Shown here: positions 1-5,440 of the stretch, piece after piece
Position numbering within the stretch: position 1 is the first letter of the stretch
Layout: each line of letters starts with the position of its first letter
DNA from: Chitinophagaceae bacterium
GTDB lineage: Bacteria; Bacteroidota; Bacteroidia; Chitinophagales; Chitinophagaceae
Assembly (NCBI GenBank): GCA_947468255.1
Contig: CANIMM010000220.1
Coordinates: forward strand, 1 to 5,440
Length of the DNA: 5,440 bases
Direction of reading: 5' to 3'
Position numbers and translations under genes: made by a program
Notes under the pieces: model-generated
Databases searched by the model: none
Seen by the model: the letters and a program-made list of their open reading frames with translations, nothing else
What the model was told of the DNA's origin: nothing

Positions 1-1
1 A

Positions 2-601
2 CTGATAACGGATCTACACAAAAAAAGAAATCATTTTCTGGCGGACCCTGCTTTCTACTTTGGCAGATGGGGCGTCAACTATTGGCTGAAAGAAAACATG
101 AACGCCACTTTGGGCTTCGCCGAAATGTGGGTGGCGCCCTCCGTGGAAGGCTGGAAGCAGTTCGCCCAGGAACACCGCATTTACCAGCAATTTCAACTCA
201 GTACCAAAATTGGAAAAATCGGAGTTTTGCAACGGTTAAGAAACGAGCAGCGCTGGCAGCAAAAAATGGTAAATGATCAATTCATTCACCAGTATAAGTT
301 TACCAATAGGGTTCGTTATTTAATCAGTGCCAGCATCCCTTTTTGCGAAAACTCAAAGTTGCCATCCCTAGTTGTTTCCGATGAAATCATGATTCAATGG
401 GGAAAAGAAATTGTATTCAATACATTTGATCAAAACAGGATTTTTTTGGGTATCAAACAACCCCTTGGCAAATTCCTTTCGATGGACCTAGGCTATATGC
501 TAATCGACCAGCAAAAAGCCACCGGATACCAGTACGACAAGAACCATACTTTCCGATGTTTCTTTTACTATTTCCCCAACTTCAGCAAGCGCCGCCCGTA
601 A
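2..601 (+). CDS. DUF2490 domain-containing outer-membrane-like protein, 5'-truncated by window edge
   Basis: The frame is open from base 2 to the TAA at 599-601, giving 199 residues. The first in-window ATG (base 98) lies inside the conserved part, so the true start and signal peptide are to the left. Visible features fit DUF2490, a Bacteroidota family predicted to form an outer-membrane beta-barrel. They are an aromatic-rich strand near the start (FYFGRWGVNYWL), an 'LQRLRNEQRW' stretch, 'TNRVRYLISASIPF' with the family's Arg-Tyr pattern, then 'DEIMIQWGKE', 'NRIFLGI' and the closing strands 'DLGYMLI' and 'DKNHTFRCFFYYF'. Family members are usually about 220-260 residues, so roughly 30-60 are missing. 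The family's function is unknown. By hand count GC is about 57% over 61-180 but about 36% over 361-480, which is unusual inside one domain. It sits on the same strand as the downstream operon but is separated by 286 bases, so it is probably a separate transcript. Confidence in the family is good; no function is claimed. Confidence 0.8.
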   Translation: MITDLHKKRNHFLADPAFYFGRWGVNYWLKENMNATLGFAEMWVAPSVEGWKQFAQEHRIYQQFQLSTKIGKIGVLQRLRNEQRWQQKMVNDQFIHQYKFTNRVRYLISASIPFCENSKLPSLVVSDEIMIQWGKEIVFNTFDQNRIFLGIKQPLGKFLSMDLGYMLIDQQKATGYQYDKNHTFRCFFYYFPNFSKRRP

Positions 602-609
602 AACCGGCA

Positions 610-666
610 ACCCGCCTTGAGCGCTGCAATCAACTGCTCGTCTGGATAGAATGCTTCGATTGCAAA
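610..666 (-). pseudogene. possible remnant of the N-terminus of an RNA polymerase sigma factor gene
   Basis: Read on the minus strand from 666 to 610, the DNA encodes FAIEAFYPDEQLIAALKAG. The 'DEQLIAALKAG' part resembles the start of Bacteroidota sigma-70/ECF-type sigma factors, which often begin with a short (S/D)(D/E)xxLIxxL(K/R)xG segment before region 2. After this point the frame runs CRFYGRRLLKLGK and stops at TAG (570-568), inside the 3' end of the DUF2490 gene, with no region 2. An in-frame TAA lies just upstream (minus strand, about 672-674), and there is no ATG before the conserved stretch. If real it is a decayed, non-functional fragment. GC over 601-660 is about 53%, higher than the rest of this intergenic region. 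The match is short (about 11 residues) and judged from memory of the family, so chance is a serious alternative. Confidence 0.25.
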
Positions 667-682
667 CAGATATTATTGTACT

Positions 683-748
683 AGCTATAGTTTAAATGAC
701 TGCATTTTTTTTAATTATTAAAAAAAAGCAATAGCTTCAATTTTAAAC
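683..748. repeat. nested AT-rich inverted repeat in the intergenic region
   Basis: The core is a 10-base perfect inverted repeat, TTTTTTTTAA (705-714) against TTAAAAAAAA (718-727), with a 3-base loop, extended by TGC/GCA (701-703 with 728-730) across one bulged A. Further pairs surround it: AGCTAT (683-688) with ATAGCT (731-736), and GTTTAAA (690-696) with TTTAAAC (742-748). The last two cannot form together, because the arms would cross. It could act as a weak terminator for the DUF2490 transcript, about 100 bases after its stop, or for anything arriving from the other side. It lacks the GC-rich stem of a standard intrinsic terminator. It may also be only low-complexity AT sequence. Confidence 0.4.
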
Positions 749-795
749 CCAGTCTTTTCTGAAGGTGCTCATATTTTTCGAGGATAGCAAATTGA

Positions 796-819
796 CTGCT
801 TTCAGCAGAATAAAAGCAG
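796..819. other. two mutually exclusive small hairpins
   Basis: CTGCT (796-800) can pair with AGCAG (804-808) across a 3-base loop. The longer CTGCTTT (796-802) can pair instead with AAAGCAG (813-819). The shared left arm makes the two structures exclusive. They lie upstream of the candidate promoter at 837-844, so if that promoter is right they would be DNA sites rather than leader RNA. No function is assigned. Confidence 0.25.
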
Positions 820-836
820 CCAGTACCCCGGAAAAT

Positions 837-844
837 TAATTTTG
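837..844 (+). promoter_or_regulatory. candidate Bacteroidota -7 promoter element for the three-gene operon
   Basis: TAATTTTG fits the Bacteroidota primary sigma factor -7 consensus TAnnTTTG exactly and lies 43 bases before the ATG at 888. That leaves a leader of about 35-40 bases if transcription starts a few bases downstream. The usual TTG-type -33 element is not seen 19-21 bases upstream, where the sequence is AGCAG-rich, so the call rests on the -7 match alone. No other element this close to consensus was found in 602-881. Confidence 0.35.
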
Positions 845-887
845 CTTGTCATTTTAATAACCAATAAAAACGTTTTAAAACTTGCGT

Positions 888-2720
888 ATGTTATCTGATC
901 AAATTAAACCCAGTGCCCTTTTAAAACCTAGCTTCCTATTGCTAAGTATATTTTGCTGGCAATTGTTAATTGCTCAAAAAAAAATTGACCTTTCTGACTT
1001 AAAAGAATTTAACAATGCAGCAGGCAATTGGCATATTGCCGGAGATGTAAAAGCGGATTTCAACAAAACTCATGATATGAGTTTCAGCCCTGGGGTAGGA
1101 ATACTTGTGAACCTACCCAATGCATCAGCTCGGGAGGACCTATACACCAATTTAAAACATGGCGATATTGACCTTGAGCTGGATTGTATGATGGCAAAGG
1201 GGTCCAACTCAGGCATCTACCTGCAAGGCAGGTACGAAATACAATTGTTGGACAGCTGGGGTGTTTTGAATCCAAGCTCTGCTGATATTGGAGGTATTTA
1301 TGAAAGATATGACAATAGCCGCCCCGAAGGACAGCGAAATATTGATGGCCATGCACCCAGGCAAAATGCTAGCAAGGCTCCGGGATTATGGCAGCATTTA
1401 AAGATTTCATTTCAGGCTCCCAGATTTGAAGGAGGTGTCAAAGTAAAAAATGCCAGAATTCTTTCAATAGAATTAAATGGCGTTTTAATTCAGGAAAATA
1501 TTGAACTATTTGCTGCCACTGCTGGATCTGTATCTGAAGTTGAAGTAGCTGCCGATGCACTCCGCATTCAGGGAGATCATGGACAGGTAGCTTTTAAAAA
1601 TATTGTAATCAAGCAATTGGATAAAGCTCAGCCGTTTTTATCTGATCTGATGCTTTCAGTAGTAAAAGGAAATTTTGAAAAAGAAGCTGATGTAAAGGGC
1701 AAAAAGGAATACTTGAAAAAGCCAATAGCTATCATTTCTACGAACATCGATGGTATACCTGATAATGGATTTATGGCTACCTATTCCGGAATCATTCATA
1801 TCAAAGAACCTGGGAAATATCAATTCAAAATGACTACCAGAGGTGGTACCGGCTCATTGAAAATAAATAATCAACAGCTGGTTTATTTTGGAAATAGTCA
1901 TCAAGACAGTAGCATCAACCTGATGGGAGGTGATTTTCCTTTTGAAGTATCTTTCTCTAAATATATGGATTGGGTAAAATCTTCCTTATTGGTATTTGCT
2001 GAAGGTCCAGGTATTAGAGAGTTTATCATTAGTGATGCGAGTAATATCCCGGTTGATTTACCAGATCCAATTTTAGTTCAAGCAAATGAAAATACCATCT
2101 TAAGAAGTTTTATTGATCTGCCCTCAAAACAAAGGATTGTACATGCACTAAATTTTGGGAGTCCCCAAAAAATCAATTATACATTTGACATGGATAATGG
2201 ATCGATCTTTCAGCTTTGGAGAGGCAACTTTTTAGATGCCACCCGCATGTGGACTGGCCGAGGTGATGGCACTGCTAAAGCATTGGGTGCTGTGCTGTTT
2301 TTGGGCAACCCGTCGTTTCCTGTCAACAAAATCAGCAGTCCAAATGCCCCTTGGAAAAGCGATACTGCCGGCATGGAATTTACTACCAAAGGATATACGC
2401 TCGATGAGCAAGGTTTCCCTTCTTTTAAATTTAAAATATTGGGCGCTGCTGTTAGTGATAAGATTAAAATTTTGGAAAACAGGCAGGGGATTCAACACGA
2501 AATAGTAGTAGAAAAAAGCGCTACGGATCTAACTTGGAGATTGGCAGACGCCACTGCGATTGAAGCAATTGCACCCGGATTATTTATCGTGGATGATAAA
2601 GCTTATTATATTAAAGTAGAAAATGCAGACAGCCTCCATCCTATCATTCGCGATCAGAACGGACGCAAAGAACTGATTGTTCCCATTCAAGATAAACTAA
2701 CCTATTCTATCCTTTTCTAA
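888..2720 (+). CDS. secreted DUF1080 (3-keto-disaccharide hydrolase-like) protein with PA14-like and conserved C-terminal regions
   Basis: This is a 610-residue exported protein. The ATG at 888 is preferred over the in-frame TTG at 882, which would add only two residues. Residues 1-29 form a signal peptide (hydrophobic LLLSIFCWQLLIA, cleavage before Q30), and no lipobox Cys follows. Residues about 33-243 match DUF1080, a concanavalin-like beta-sandwich fold that Pfam calls 3-keto-disaccharide hydrolase. Its hallmark, residues 105-125, starts with GSNSGIYLQGRYEIQLLDSW; 'GLWQHLKISFQAPRF' and the closing 'GQVAFKNIVIK' also fit. Residues about 255-375 look PA14-like (SGIIHIKEPGKYQF, then GSLKINNQQLV), a carbohydrate-binding type of domain. 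Residues about 390-610 include 'RIVHALNFGSPQKINYTFD' and 'FQLWRGNFLDATRMWTGRGDG', a conserved segment seen next to DUF1080/dehydrogenase proteins that has no function I can name. A downstream dehydrogenase gene starts 13 bases after the stop, suggesting a joint role in sugar oxidation or cleavage. Hydrolase activity is inferred from family naming only; a purely binding role is possible. Confidence 0.85.
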   Translation: MLSDQIKPSALLKPSFLLLSIFCWQLLIAQKKIDLSDLKEFNNAAGNWHIAGDVKADFNKTHDMSFSPGVGILVNLPNASAREDLYTNLKHGDIDLELDCMMAKGSNSGIYLQGRYEIQLLDSWGVLNPSSADIGGIYERYDNSRPEGQRNIDGHAPRQNASKAPGLWQHLKISFQAPRFEGGVKVKNARILSIELNGVLIQENIELFAATAGSVSEVEVAADALRIQGDHGQVAFKNIVIKQLDKAQPFLSDLMLSVVKGNFEKEADVKGKKEYLKKPIAIISTNIDGIPDNGFMATYSGIIHIKEPGKYQFKMTTRGGTGSLKINNQQLVYFGNSHQDSSINLMGGDFPFEVSFSKYMDWVKSSLLVFAEGPGIREFIISDASNIPVDLPDPILVQANENTILRSFIDLPSKQRIVHALNFGSPQKINYTFDMDNGSIFQLWRGNFLDATRMWTGRGDGTAKALGAVLFLGNPSFPVNKISSPNAPWKSDTAGMEFTTKGYTLDEQGFPSFKFKILGAAVSDKIKILENRQGIQHEIVVEKSATDLTWRLADATAIEAIAPGLFIVDDKAYYIKVENADSLHPIIRDQNGRKELIVPIQDKLTYSILF

Positions 2721-2733
2721 ACTGCTTGTTTAT

Positions 2734-4653
2734 ATGAAATCATTTCAAATTAAAAATTTAATATCCCATTGTAAATTTATTTTACTAACCGCAATGGTCT
2801 TCTTTTGTTTCCTTGCTAAGTCGATAGCACAGGAATCAGCTAAGGAGGAAGATTTTTTCAAAATCAACAATGTACATGCGCCTGAAGGAGCAGTGATTGA
2901 AGTAGGAGGCTTATGCACTTTGCCTGATGGCAACCTTGCATTGGCAACACGCAGAGGGGATGTTTATATTGTTGAAAACCCCACCAATGCTAAACCGTTT
3001 TTTAGAAAGTTTGCATCCGGATTACATGAAATATTAGGAGTTGCTCACAAAAATGGTTCATTGTATGTAGTACAACGCGGAGAACTTACCAGACTCTATG
3101 ATTCCAATATGGATGGTAAGGCAGATATATACGAAACGATTTATTCTTGGCCGCTCTCCGGCAATTATCATGAATATAGTTATGGCCCTAAAATAGCTGC
3201 CGATGGATCTTTCTTTGTAACCCTTAATCTTGCGTTTGCAGATGTATGGTGGTCAGGCGCCAGCTTTGTTCCTTGGAGAGGATGGGCGCTTCATATTTTT
3301 GAGGATGGCAAGATGGAACCTTGGGCAACCGGATTTCGCTCGCCCTGCGGTATCAGCATGATTGATGGCGAATTGTTTTATACAGATAACCAAGGCGACT
3401 GGATGGGTTCGGGCAGTATTATGCCGATCAAAAAGGGAGCTTTTATGGGCAACCCGGGTGGTTTGGTTTGGACCAATTTACCCAACTCCCCTTTACAACT
3501 TACGCAACAAGATATTTTCAATAAAATAAATCCACGCATCGAATATGATGCGCTTGGTAAAAGGGTGAAACCAGAAAATATTGAAAAGGAAAAATTAAAA
3601 ACCTTGTTTGAAATAAAAAAAGAAGTGCCCGAATTACAGTTGCCAGCCGTTTGGCTACCGCATGGAATATTGGGCATTTCCAATTCGGAAATTGTAAAAA
3701 TTCCGAAAGGGGTATTTGGTCCATTTGAAGAACAATTATTGGTAGGTGACCAGGGGCAAAGCAAAATTTCCCGCGTGTTCATGGAAACAGTGAATGGCGA
3801 ACTCCAGGGATGTGCATGGGATTTTAGAACTGGCTTTCAATCGGGCGTATTGCGAATGGCCTGGTCTAAAGAAGGATCGTTGATGGTGGGAGAAACCAAT
3901 CGCGGATGGGGATCCGCTGGTGAAGCCAGTGAGGGATTACAGCGACTCAGCTGGAGTGGTCGCGTGCCATTTGAAATGAAGACGGTGAAAGCCATGCCTG
4001 ATGGTTTTGAGATAACATTTACCAAACCTGTAGATAAAAAACAGGCCGCAGATATATCATCTTACAAAGTGGAAAGCTTCATTTACAAATACCAAGCTGT
4101 TTATGGAAGTCCACCCCAAAACACGCAACAATGCCCGGTGAAGGGAGTGAAACTTTCAGCAGATGGTTTGACAGCTCGTATCATTGTATCTAACCTAAGA
4201 CAATATTATATTCATAAAATAACATTGCAAGGAATCAGGGAAACGGAAAACTCATTTTCATTGATTCATCCCACTTGCTACTACACCCTCAATCAAATAC
4301 CGGCTGGTGGAAAATTATCGATCAAGGAAGTAAATACAAAGAATTCAGCTGATGCTGGATCAACTGTTTCCTCCCCTATTTCGGGAACCATTTCTTACGA
4401 CCAGATAAAACCCTTGCTAATAAAAAATACCTGTGTGGCCTGTCACAATCCGGATAAGAGGCAGGTGGGTCCGGGATTCATAGACGTTGCAAAAAGAAAT
4501 TATTCAGTCGAAAAAATAATGCAACTCATCAAAAACCCGCAGCCTAAAAACTGGCCCGATTATGCCACACCGATGGCACCCATGCCACAAGTATCTGCAT
4601 CAGATGCTCGGAAAATTGCCACTTGGATCAATTCACTCAATGCTAAAAAATAA
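2734..4653 (+). CDS. secreted sugar-dehydrogenase-like beta-propeller fused to C-terminal cytochrome c
   Basis: This is a 639-residue exported protein. Residues 1-32 form a signal peptide (FILLTAMVFFCFLAKSIA, cleavage before Q33). Residues about 50-410 resemble the PQQ-dependent sugar dehydrogenase / 'putative membrane-bound dehydrogenase' propellers. The blade-type motifs are 'GGLCTLPDGNLALATRRGDV', 'ASGLHEILGVAHKNGSLYVV', 'WATGFRSPCGISMIDGELFYTDNQGDW', 'LPHGILGISNSEI', 'EQLLVGDQGQSKISRVF' and 'SLMVGETNRGWGS'. DSNMDGKAD (123-131) has a DxNxDGxxD calcium-loop pattern. Residues about 411-520 form a beta-rich region, followed by a low-complexity linker (about 523-552). Residues about 553-639 are a class I cytochrome c: CVACH at 567-571 binds heme, and Met614 or Met617 in 'TPMAPMPQV' is the likely distal ligand. 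This suggests electrons pass internally from the propeller site to heme. The ATG lies 13 bases after the DUF1080 stop with no Shine-Dalgarno. Cofactor (PQQ or otherwise) and substrate cannot be told from the sequence. Confidence 0.85.
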   Translation: MKSFQIKNLISHCKFILLTAMVFFCFLAKSIAQESAKEEDFFKINNVHAPEGAVIEVGGLCTLPDGNLALATRRGDVYIVENPTNAKPFFRKFASGLHEILGVAHKNGSLYVVQRGELTRLYDSNMDGKADIYETIYSWPLSGNYHEYSYGPKIAADGSFFVTLNLAFADVWWSGASFVPWRGWALHIFEDGKMEPWATGFRSPCGISMIDGELFYTDNQGDWMGSGSIMPIKKGAFMGNPGGLVWTNLPNSPLQLTQQDIFNKINPRIEYDALGKRVKPENIEKEKLKTLFEIKKEVPELQLPAVWLPHGILGISNSEIVKIPKGVFGPFEEQLLVGDQGQSKISRVFMETVNGELQGCAWDFRTGFQSGVLRMAWSKEGSLMVGETNRGWGSAGEASEGLQRLSWSGRVPFEMKTVKAMPDGFEITFTKPVDKKQAADISSYKVESFIYKYQAVYGSPPQNTQQCPVKGVKLSADGLTARIIVSNLRQYYIHKITLQGIRETENSFSLIHPTCYYTLNQIPAGGKLSIKEVNTKNSADAGSTVSSPISGTISYDQIKPLLIKNTCVACHNPDKRQVGPGFIDVAKRNYSVEKIMQLIKNPQPKNWPDYATPMAPMPQVSASDARKIATWINSLNAKK

Positions 4654-4656
4654 AAA

Positions 4657-5046
4657 ATGAAAATCTTCAATCTGTTTTTCTGCTGTACGTTTGTGCTCTT
4701 TGCTGCACTTCAATACAATGACCCTGATCCATATTTGTGGATACCGATTTATCTTTTTGCCGCCTTCCTTTGCTGGAAAGCATCGAAAGGGGATTTTCAT
4801 CCAATTGCAACGCTGGTAGGCATTGCGTTTTTTACCGGATACGCCATCTACAAGATTTTTGACCCCAATGGCTTACTCGATTGGATGAATCTGCACCATG
4901 CTGAAAATATTGCCGAGACCATGAAGGCCGAAAAACCTTGGGTGGAGGAAAGCAGGGAGTTTTTTGGGCTGCTGATTATAATTGTCGTGCTTTCAATTAA
5001 TTATTTCCAATCAAGGAAGAAAAACAAAACTGAAAAATTGCCTTAA
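4657..5046 (+). CDS. TMEM220-family integral membrane protein
   Basis: This 129-residue protein has about four hydrophobic segments: residues 3-18, 26-41, 49-66 and 101-117. The family hallmarks are 'LQYNDPDP' directly after the first helix (18-25), 'LWIPIYLFAAFLCW' as the second helix, and 'KPWVEESREFFGLLI' (93-107) leading into the last helix. A Lys-rich tail (KKNKTEK) suggests a cytoplasmic C-terminus by the positive-inside rule. The family also occurs in animals and has no established biochemical role that I know of. The ATG is only 3 bases after the stop of the propeller-cytochrome gene, so the two are almost certainly cotranscribed and probably translationally coupled. It could help anchor or assemble the exported redox partner, but that is conjecture. 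It is the last gene before the terminator. Confidence 0.8.
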   Translation: MKIFNLFFCCTFVLFAALQYNDPDPYLWIPIYLFAAFLCWKASKGDFHPIATLVGIAFFTGYAIYKIFDPNGLLDWMNLHHAENIAETMKAEKPWVEESREFFGLLIIIVVLSINYFQSRKKNKTEKLP

Positions 5047-5085
5047 CAATAAGGGCTGTCTATTTTAACTTTCACCGGAAATATT

Positions 5086-5127
5086 ACAATAAAAAAGGAG
5101 CCAACGAATTGGCTCCTTTTTTATTGT
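5086..5127 (+). terminator. strong intrinsic terminator of the operon, symmetric (likely bidirectional)
   Basis: A perfect 19-bp inverted repeat brackets the loop CGAA (5105-5108). The GC-rich core is GGAGCCAA (5097-5104) with TTGGCTCC (5109-5116), followed by six T (5117-5122). The matching six A (5091-5096) and ACAAT/ATTGT extend the pairing. It starts 39 bases after the last stop codon. Because A and T tracts flank both sides of the core, it should also stop transcription from the right. Confidence 0.93.
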
Positions 5128-5128
5128 C

Positions 5129-5182
5129 CTACTGGCGCAGGACTCCGTTCTGCGCCCATTTATCAATCATCTTTCGAACTCA
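5129..5182 (+). repeat. REP-like 54-base repeat, copy 1
   Basis: This is the first of three direct 54-base copies and begins one base after the terminator hairpin. The left half forms a hairpin: GGCGCAGGAC (5134-5143), loop TCC, GTTCTGCGCC (5147-5156), 10 pairs with one G-T wobble. The right half is AT-rich and ends in TTCGAACTCA, which contains the palindrome TTCGAA. By hand alignment without gaps it matches copy 2 at 48 of 54 positions and copy 3 at 46 of 54. Confidence 0.9.
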
Positions 5183-5205
5183 CAACTCTGGCAGGTGCAG
5201 GTGCC

Positions 5206-5259
5206 CTACAGGCGCAGGACTCCATCCTGTGCACATTTATCACTCATCTTTCGAACTCA
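5206..5259 (+). repeat. REP-like 54-base repeat, copy 2
   Basis: This direct copy lies 23 bases after copy 1. The stem is 8 bp (5212-5219 with 5225-5232, one G-T wobble). The two outermost positions of the standard stem, 5211/5233 and 5220/5224, are mismatched. The spacer before it contains a tandem GCAGGT doublet (5191-5202) that may be debris of another copy. It ends in TTCGAACTCA like copy 1. Confidence 0.88.
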
Positions 5260-5266
5260 AAAATTC

Positions 5267-5320
5267 CTACTGGCGCAGGACTCCGTCCTGTGCCCAATTA
5301 TTACTAATCATTCGAAATCA
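5267..5320 (+). repeat. REP-like 54-base repeat, copy 3
   Basis: This direct copy lies 7 bases after copy 2. Its stem is GGCGCAGGAC (5272-5281), loop TCC, GTCCTGTGCC (5285-5294), 10 pairs with one G-T wobble. Its right half has diverged most (TTACTAATCATTCGAAATCA, 5301-5320) but keeps length and the TTCGAA palindrome. Confidence 0.88.
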
Positions 5321-5397
5321 AAACACCCTTCACACGCGATGCTACTACCTTCGCAAGCAGGTCATAATGATTTAAGTAATTAATTGAAGGGAGCGCT

Positions 5398-5440
5398 AAT
5401 TGAAGCATTAGTAACTACACAGACACAGGACGGAGTCCTG
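5398..5440 (-). repeat. REP-like repeat, copy 4, inverted and cut by the window edge
   Basis: Read on the minus strand, 5440-5424 gives CAGGACTCCGTCCTGTG, identical over 17 bases to copy 3 (5276-5292). The tail also matches in part: TTACTAAT at 5414-5407 corresponds to 5301-5308 in copy 3 with a one-base length difference, followed by a TTC-like end. The rest of its stem arm lies beyond base 5440. Its orientation is opposite to copies 1-3. The 77 bases between copy 3 and this copy (5321-5397) hold no feature I can support. Confidence 0.75.

Noticed and set aside
67..276. Alternative plus-strand frame overlapping the DUF2490 gene, and the minus-strand frame 14-232
   Set aside because: Both are shadows of the frame that carries the DUF2490 motifs and they show no family features.
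882..887. TTG at 882 as the start of the DUF1080 gene
   Set aside because: It adds only Met-Arg before an ATG at 888, overlaps the end of a GTTTTAAAAC palindrome, and offers no better upstream signal. ATG is the simpler start.
1084..1356. Minus-strand frames inside the operon genes (also 2232-2498, 3378-3782, 3518-3724, 3837-4025) and the plus-strand frame 2236-2505
   Set aside because: They lie wholly inside well-supported genes with family motifs, have no recognisable domains, and have no promoters or spacing of their own.
5129..5320. CRISPR array
   Set aside because: There are only three copies, the 54-base repeats are too long and only 85-89% identical, the spacers are 23 and 7 bases, and no cas genes are present.
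5109..5383. Two overlapping open frames across the repeats, encoding Arg/Thr/Cys-rich peptides such as 'RRTPSCAHLS'
   Set aside because: They are translations of the repeats. Copies 1 and 2 are 77 bases apart and copies 2 and 3 are 61 apart, so copy 2 falls in a different frame from copies 1 and 3. One frame starts at a TTG inside the terminator stem. No selection for a peptide is visible.
5330..5391. Possible TPP-type riboswitch on the minus strand (the CTACCTTCGCAAGCAGGTC stretch faintly recalls the end of one)
   Set aside because: The conserved CTGAGA core and the paired CCTGATCTGG-type helix are missing, the segment is short, and no downstream thiamine gene is visible.

Overview
The window looks like a piece of a Bacteroidota chromosome, plausibly a Chitinophagia or Saprospiria relative. 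The reasons are a DUF2490-type outer-membrane protein, secreted proteins whose signal peptides end in an 'IAQ'-like cleavage site, the absence of Shine-Dalgarno sites, AT-rich intergenic DNA with a TAnnTTTG-like promoter element, and a TMEM220-family membrane protein. The genus cannot be fixed from the sequence alone.

Layout. Positions 2-601 hold the 3' part of a DUF2490 gene whose start lies outside the window. Positions 602-887 are an AT-rich intergenic region. It carries a possible minus-strand remnant of a sigma-factor gene directly after the DUF2490 stop, a nested inverted repeat, a pair of mutually exclusive small hairpins and a candidate promoter. Positions 888-5046 hold a tight three-gene, same-strand operon: (1) a secreted 610-residue protein with a DUF1080 (3-keto-disaccharide hydrolase/LamG-like) domain, a PA14-like segment and a conserved C-terminal region; (2) a secreted 639-residue sugar-dehydrogenase-like beta-propeller fused to a C-terminal class I cytochrome c; (3) a 129-residue TMEM220-family integral membrane protein. 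Gaps are 13 and 3 bases. A strong symmetric hairpin terminator (5086-5127) closes the operon. The last 310 bases hold three 54-base direct copies of a REP-like hairpin repeat and part of a fourth, inverted copy running off the right edge. No protein gene is credible there.

How the genes may work together (inference). The propeller-cytochrome fusion would oxidise a sugar or glycoside in the periplasm or at the cell surface and pass electrons to its own heme. The DUF1080 protein would bind or cleave the (possibly 3-keto) glycoside. The small membrane protein may anchor or assist. DUF1080 and dehydrogenase/cytochrome domains occur together in Bacteroidota and Planctomycetota, but the substrate and the actual chemistry of this cassette cannot be read from the sequence.
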